Source of the DNA: DAOTUL01 sp034437435
GTDB lineage: Bacteria > Chloroflexota > Anaerolineae > Aggregatilineales > Phototrophicaceae
NCBI GenBank assembly: GCA_964417785.1
Contig: CAYQJO010000247.1
Location: 1 to 6,317, forward strand
Length of the DNA stretch: 6,317 nucleotides
Reading direction: 5' to 3'
Part shown: one piece after another, positions 4,464 to 6,317 of the stretch
Layout of the letters: every line of letters starts with the position of its first letter
Position numbering within the stretch: the stretch's first letter is position 1
Made by a program: the position numbers and the translations under genes
The notes under the pieces: generated by a model
The model's database searches: none
Seen by the model: the letters and a program-made list of their open reading frames with translations, nothing else
Told to the model about the DNA's origin: nothing

Positions 4464-4631
4464 ATGACCGGTGAATGCCCCGAATGTGGTGCTAATGTCG
4501 CCATACCCGCTGACGCAATGGAGAACGAATTGATCTCGTGTCCCGACTGCGGCGTCGAACTGGAGATTATCAGCCTCGACCCGCTGGAACTGGAAGAAGC
4601 ACCGGAAGTTGAGGAGGACTGGGGCGAATAA
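4464..4631 (+). CDS. lysW: LysW, amino-group carrier protein for lysine biosynthesis
   Basis: This 55-residue acidic carrier is the usual size for LysW. Cys5-x2-Cys8 (CPEC) and Cys26-x2-Cys29 (CPDC) form a zinc site. The acidic tail ends in the family hallmark EDWGE. The gamma-carboxyl of the final glutamate is the attachment point for the amino group of alpha-aminoadipate, so intermediates from aminoadipate to lysine stay protein-bound and the amine is protected. The negatively charged surface is recognised by LysX, LysZ, LysY, LysJ and LysK. The start at 4464 matches the family N-terminus (MTGECPECGA). The stop overlaps the lysX ATG by one base (TAATG). The gene contains no lysine codons. 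An arginine-pathway role (ornithine synthesis on the same carrier) is known in some organisms, but the lysine leader peptides point to lysine. Confidence 0.97.
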   Translation: MTGECPECGANVAIPADAMENELISCPDCGVELEIISLDPLELEEAPEVEEDWGE

Positions 4632-5503
4632 TGCACATTGCCGTTCTCGTCACCCATATCCGCGCTGAAGAAAAACTGCTCATCCAGGCGTTTGAGTCCG
4701 CCGGTGTACAGCCGGACGTCATTCTGGATCGCAACCTCAACTTCGACCTCACCGCCGGGCCAGAGCAGCCAGCACCGTCCGGGCAGTCCTGGCAGGATTA
4801 TGATGTTGTCCTGGAACGCTGCGTCAGCACCTCACGCGGACTCTATGCCCTGGCGATCCTCAATAGATGGGGTATCCGCACCATCAACACTTATGAAACC
4901 GCCGCCATCTGCGGCGACAAGCTGCGCACATCGCTGGCCCTGGCCGAAGCCGGTGTGCCACAGCCACCCGTGCGCGTCACATTCACACCAGAAGCGACGT
5001 TGGAAAGCCTGCAAACACTCGGCTATCCAGCCGTACTCAAACCCGTGACCGGTTCCTGGGGGCGATTGCTGGCCCGCGTGACCGATCCCGCCAGTGCCGA
5101 AGCCATCATCGAACACCGGCAAACGCTGGGCGATTATCAGCACCATATCTACTACGCTCAGGCATATATCGAGAAACCAGGCCGCGACATCCGCGCCTTC
5201 GTGATTGGCGACCACACTGCCTGCGCCATCTACCGTGAATCGGCCCATTGGATCACCAATACCGCTCGCGGTGGATCGGCGTCCAACTGCCCGGTTACAC
5301 CGGAACTGGACCAAATCTGCCAGGATGCGGCGCGAGCGGTCGGCGGCGGCGTGCTGGCAGTTGATGTGCTGGAAGACACCGATGGTTCCCTCCTGATTAA
5401 CGAGGTCAACCACACGATGGAATTTCGCAACAGCGGCGCTCCCACCGGCGTGGACATTGCTGCTGAAGTCGTCCGCTATGCACTGGCGGAGGTACCGGTA
5501 TGA
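4631..5503 (+). CDS. lysX: LysX, ATP-grasp ligase joining alpha-aminoadipate to LysW
   Basis: This 290-residue RimK-like ATP-grasp enzyme is close to the ~280 residues of characterised LysX. It uses ATP to form an isopeptide-like amide between the C-terminal Glu of LysW and the amino group of L-alpha-aminoadipate. Visible features: N-terminal fold MHIAVLVTHIRAEEKLL; central ATP-binding part with DKLRTSLALAEAGVPQPP at 96-113 and YPAVLKPVTGSWGRLL at 132-147 (Lys137 and the glycine loop for ATP phosphates); substrate motif NTARGG at 210-215; and metal-binding AVDVLE (Asp245) with LLINEVNHTMEFRNS at 254-268 (Glu258, Asn260). ATG 4631 overlaps the lysW stop, so the pair is translationally coupled. 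The stop overlaps the next ATG by four bases (ATGA). ArgX, the glutamate-specific paralogue, is the main alternative. The choice rests on lysine-rich leaders and operon partners rather than on a diagnosed specificity residue. Confidence 0.93.
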   Translation: MHIAVLVTHIRAEEKLLIQAFESAGVQPDVILDRNLNFDLTAGPEQPAPSGQSWQDYDVVLERCVSTSRGLYALAILNRWGIRTINTYETAAICGDKLRTSLALAEAGVPQPPVRVTFTPEATLESLQTLGYPAVLKPVTGSWGRLLARVTDPASAEAIIEHRQTLGDYQHHIYYAQAYIEKPGRDIRAFVIGDHTACAIYRESAHWITNTARGGSASNCPVTPELDQICQDAARAVGGGVLAVDVLEDTDGSLLINEVNHTMEFRNSGAPTGVDIAAEVVRYALAEVPV

Positions 5504-6317
5504 ACGTGGGTATCGTTGGCGGCAGCGGTTATACTGGCGGCGAACTGCTGCGCCTGCTCCATTTCCATCCTGGTGCTGAAGTGACTCAGATCACCAGCCG
5601 CGAACACGTCGGGCGCTATGTATACACTGTCCATCCCAACATGCGCGGAGTCAGCCAGCTTCAGTTCATCCATCCCGATGCGCTGCAAGCCTGTGATGTG
5701 CTGTTCCTGGCGCTGCCGCATGGCACCTCCGCCGCCAACATCGACCATTACGCCGGACTCGCTGAATACATCATTGACCTATCCGCCGATTTCCGCCTGA
5801 ATACCGCTGACGACTACGCACAGGGGTACGGCGCGAGTCATCCGGCACCCGACTGGCTGAACCGCTTCATCTACGGTCTCCCGGAGGTCAACCGCGAGCG
5901 TCTGCGCGGCGCACGCTATGCCAGCGGGGTCGGCTGCAACGCGACGGCGGTCAACCTGGCGCTGCGTCCACTGGTAGACAAACTGTCCCAGGTCCGTGCG
6001 GAAATCAAAGTCGGCTCATCTGAGGGTGGCAATCAGGCCAATGCCGGATCGCATCATCCGGTCCGCAGTGGAGCCGTGCGCACGTATAAAGCCACCGGCC
6101 ATCGTCACATGGCCGAAGCTCGGATGATCCTGGGTGAATCGCTCAACCTGCGCTTCGCCGTGACCGCAATTGAGATGGTACGCGGGGTGCATCTGCTGGC
6201 CCACTGCGACCTGACCGAATCCCTGGCCGAGAAAGACATCTGGAAACTTTACCGCAGTGCCTATCGTGATGAACCCTTTGTCCGGTTGGTTAGCAGCAAA
6301 CAGGGTCTGCATCGTCT
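5500..6317 (+). CDS. lysY: LysY, LysW-aminoadipyl-phosphate reductase (ArgC family), 3' end outside window
   Basis: The first 272 codons of an ArgC/LysY-type NADPH-dependent reductase are present; family members have about 340-350 residues, so roughly a fifth is beyond the window. It reduces LysW-bound alpha-aminoadipyl phosphate to the semialdehyde. Residues 1-20 (MNVGIVGGSGYTGGELLRLL) form the Rossmann dinucleotide-binding motif. FLALPHGTSAA (69-79) and IIDLSADFRL (91-100) are family motifs. SGVGCNATAVNLAL carries the catalytic Cys146; the GCNAT form differs from the GCYPT usual in arginine-pathway ArgC and fits LysY. EGGNQANAGSHHPVR and AIEMVRGVH follow. ATG 5500 sits in an ATGA overlap with lysX and has GGAGG at 5488-5492. 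A lysZ kinase gene would be expected just downstream. Confidence 0.92.
   Translation, partial: MNVGIVGGSGYTGGELLRLLHFHPGAEVTQITSREHVGRYVYTVHPNMRGVSQLQFIHPDALQACDVLFLALPHGTSAANIDHYAGLAEYIIDLSADFRLNTADDYAQGYGASHPAPDWLNRFIYGLPEVNRERLRGARYASGVGCNATAVNLALRPLVDKLSQVRAEIKVGSSEGGNQANAGSHHPVRSGAVRTYKATGHRHMAEARMILGESLNLRFAVTAIEMVRGVHLLAHCDLTESLAEKDIWKLYRSAYRDEPFVRLVSSKQGLHR

Noticed and set aside
4383..4631. Longer lysW reading frame starting at 4383
   Set aside because: Its first 27 residues translate terminator 2 and its T-tract and resemble no LysW. The AAGGAG at 4452-4457 and family length fix ATG 4464.
4832..5413. 193-residue minus-strand frame inside lysX
   Set aside because: It is fully antisense to a gene with all ATP-grasp motifs and has no recognisable motif or ribosome site. 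It is a GC-rich shadow.
5476..6312. Minus-strand frames opposite lysY (5476-5748, 6016-6312)
   Set aside because: They are antisense to a clear ArgC/LysY reductase, with no independent support.

Overview
The window looks like a bacterial chromosome of moderately high GC. The best guess is Chloroflexota or a similar lineage that makes lysine by the LysW carrier-protein (alpha-aminoadipate) route, as Thermus and Deinococcus also do. The evidence is the lysW-lysX-lysY gene order together with the style of the ABC and toxin-antitoxin genes. This taxonomic placement is inference, because no rRNA or other marker is present.

Layout. Positions 1-43 hold three adjacent palindromes resembling a REP-type element. 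Positions 44-860 are a decaying accessory patch. It holds a small open frame resembling the RNA polymerase alpha C-terminal domain, an intact antitoxin-like gene (309-563), the first 30 codons of its likely RelE/ParE-type toxin (567-659), and on the opposite strand the first 50 codons of a Uma2-family nuclease gene (769-617). The two fragments meet tail to tail, as if a deletion removed both 3' ends. Positions 861-3969 (minus strand) are a two-gene ABC exporter operon: a LolD/MacB-type ATPase and a 794-residue double-FtsX permease, overlapping by 8 bases. Positions 3970-4189 are the divergent intergenic region, with one strong inverted repeat. Positions 4190-4440 are the regulatory leader. Positions 4464-6317 (plus strand) are lysW, lysX and a lysY that runs off the window; neighbouring genes overlap by 1 and 4 bases.

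The most interesting element is the leader of the lys operon. It contains two successive short reading frames, each with its own Shine-Dalgarno sequence and each encoding two Lys-Lys pairs (VIAVDTKKAKKEIPA with a GTG start, and MYFVDSKKRIKKQPEHGSG). Each is followed by a textbook intrinsic terminator, and each has an upstream segment perfectly complementary to the terminator's loop and 5' arm (8 bp and 11 bp). This is the anatomy of ribosome-mediated transcription attenuation, present twice in series. The shared VD(T/S)KK..KK pattern suggests the unit was duplicated. If lysyl-tRNA is scarce, ribosomes should stall on the Lys codons, the antiterminators form, and the polymerase passes both terminators into lysWXY. 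The Lys codons also argue that the operon serves lysine rather than arginine synthesis.

The lys genes work together as follows. LysW is the small carrier; LysX attaches alpha-aminoadipate to its C-terminal glutamate; a LysZ kinase (not in the window) phosphorylates it; and LysY reduces the acyl phosphate to the semialdehyde.
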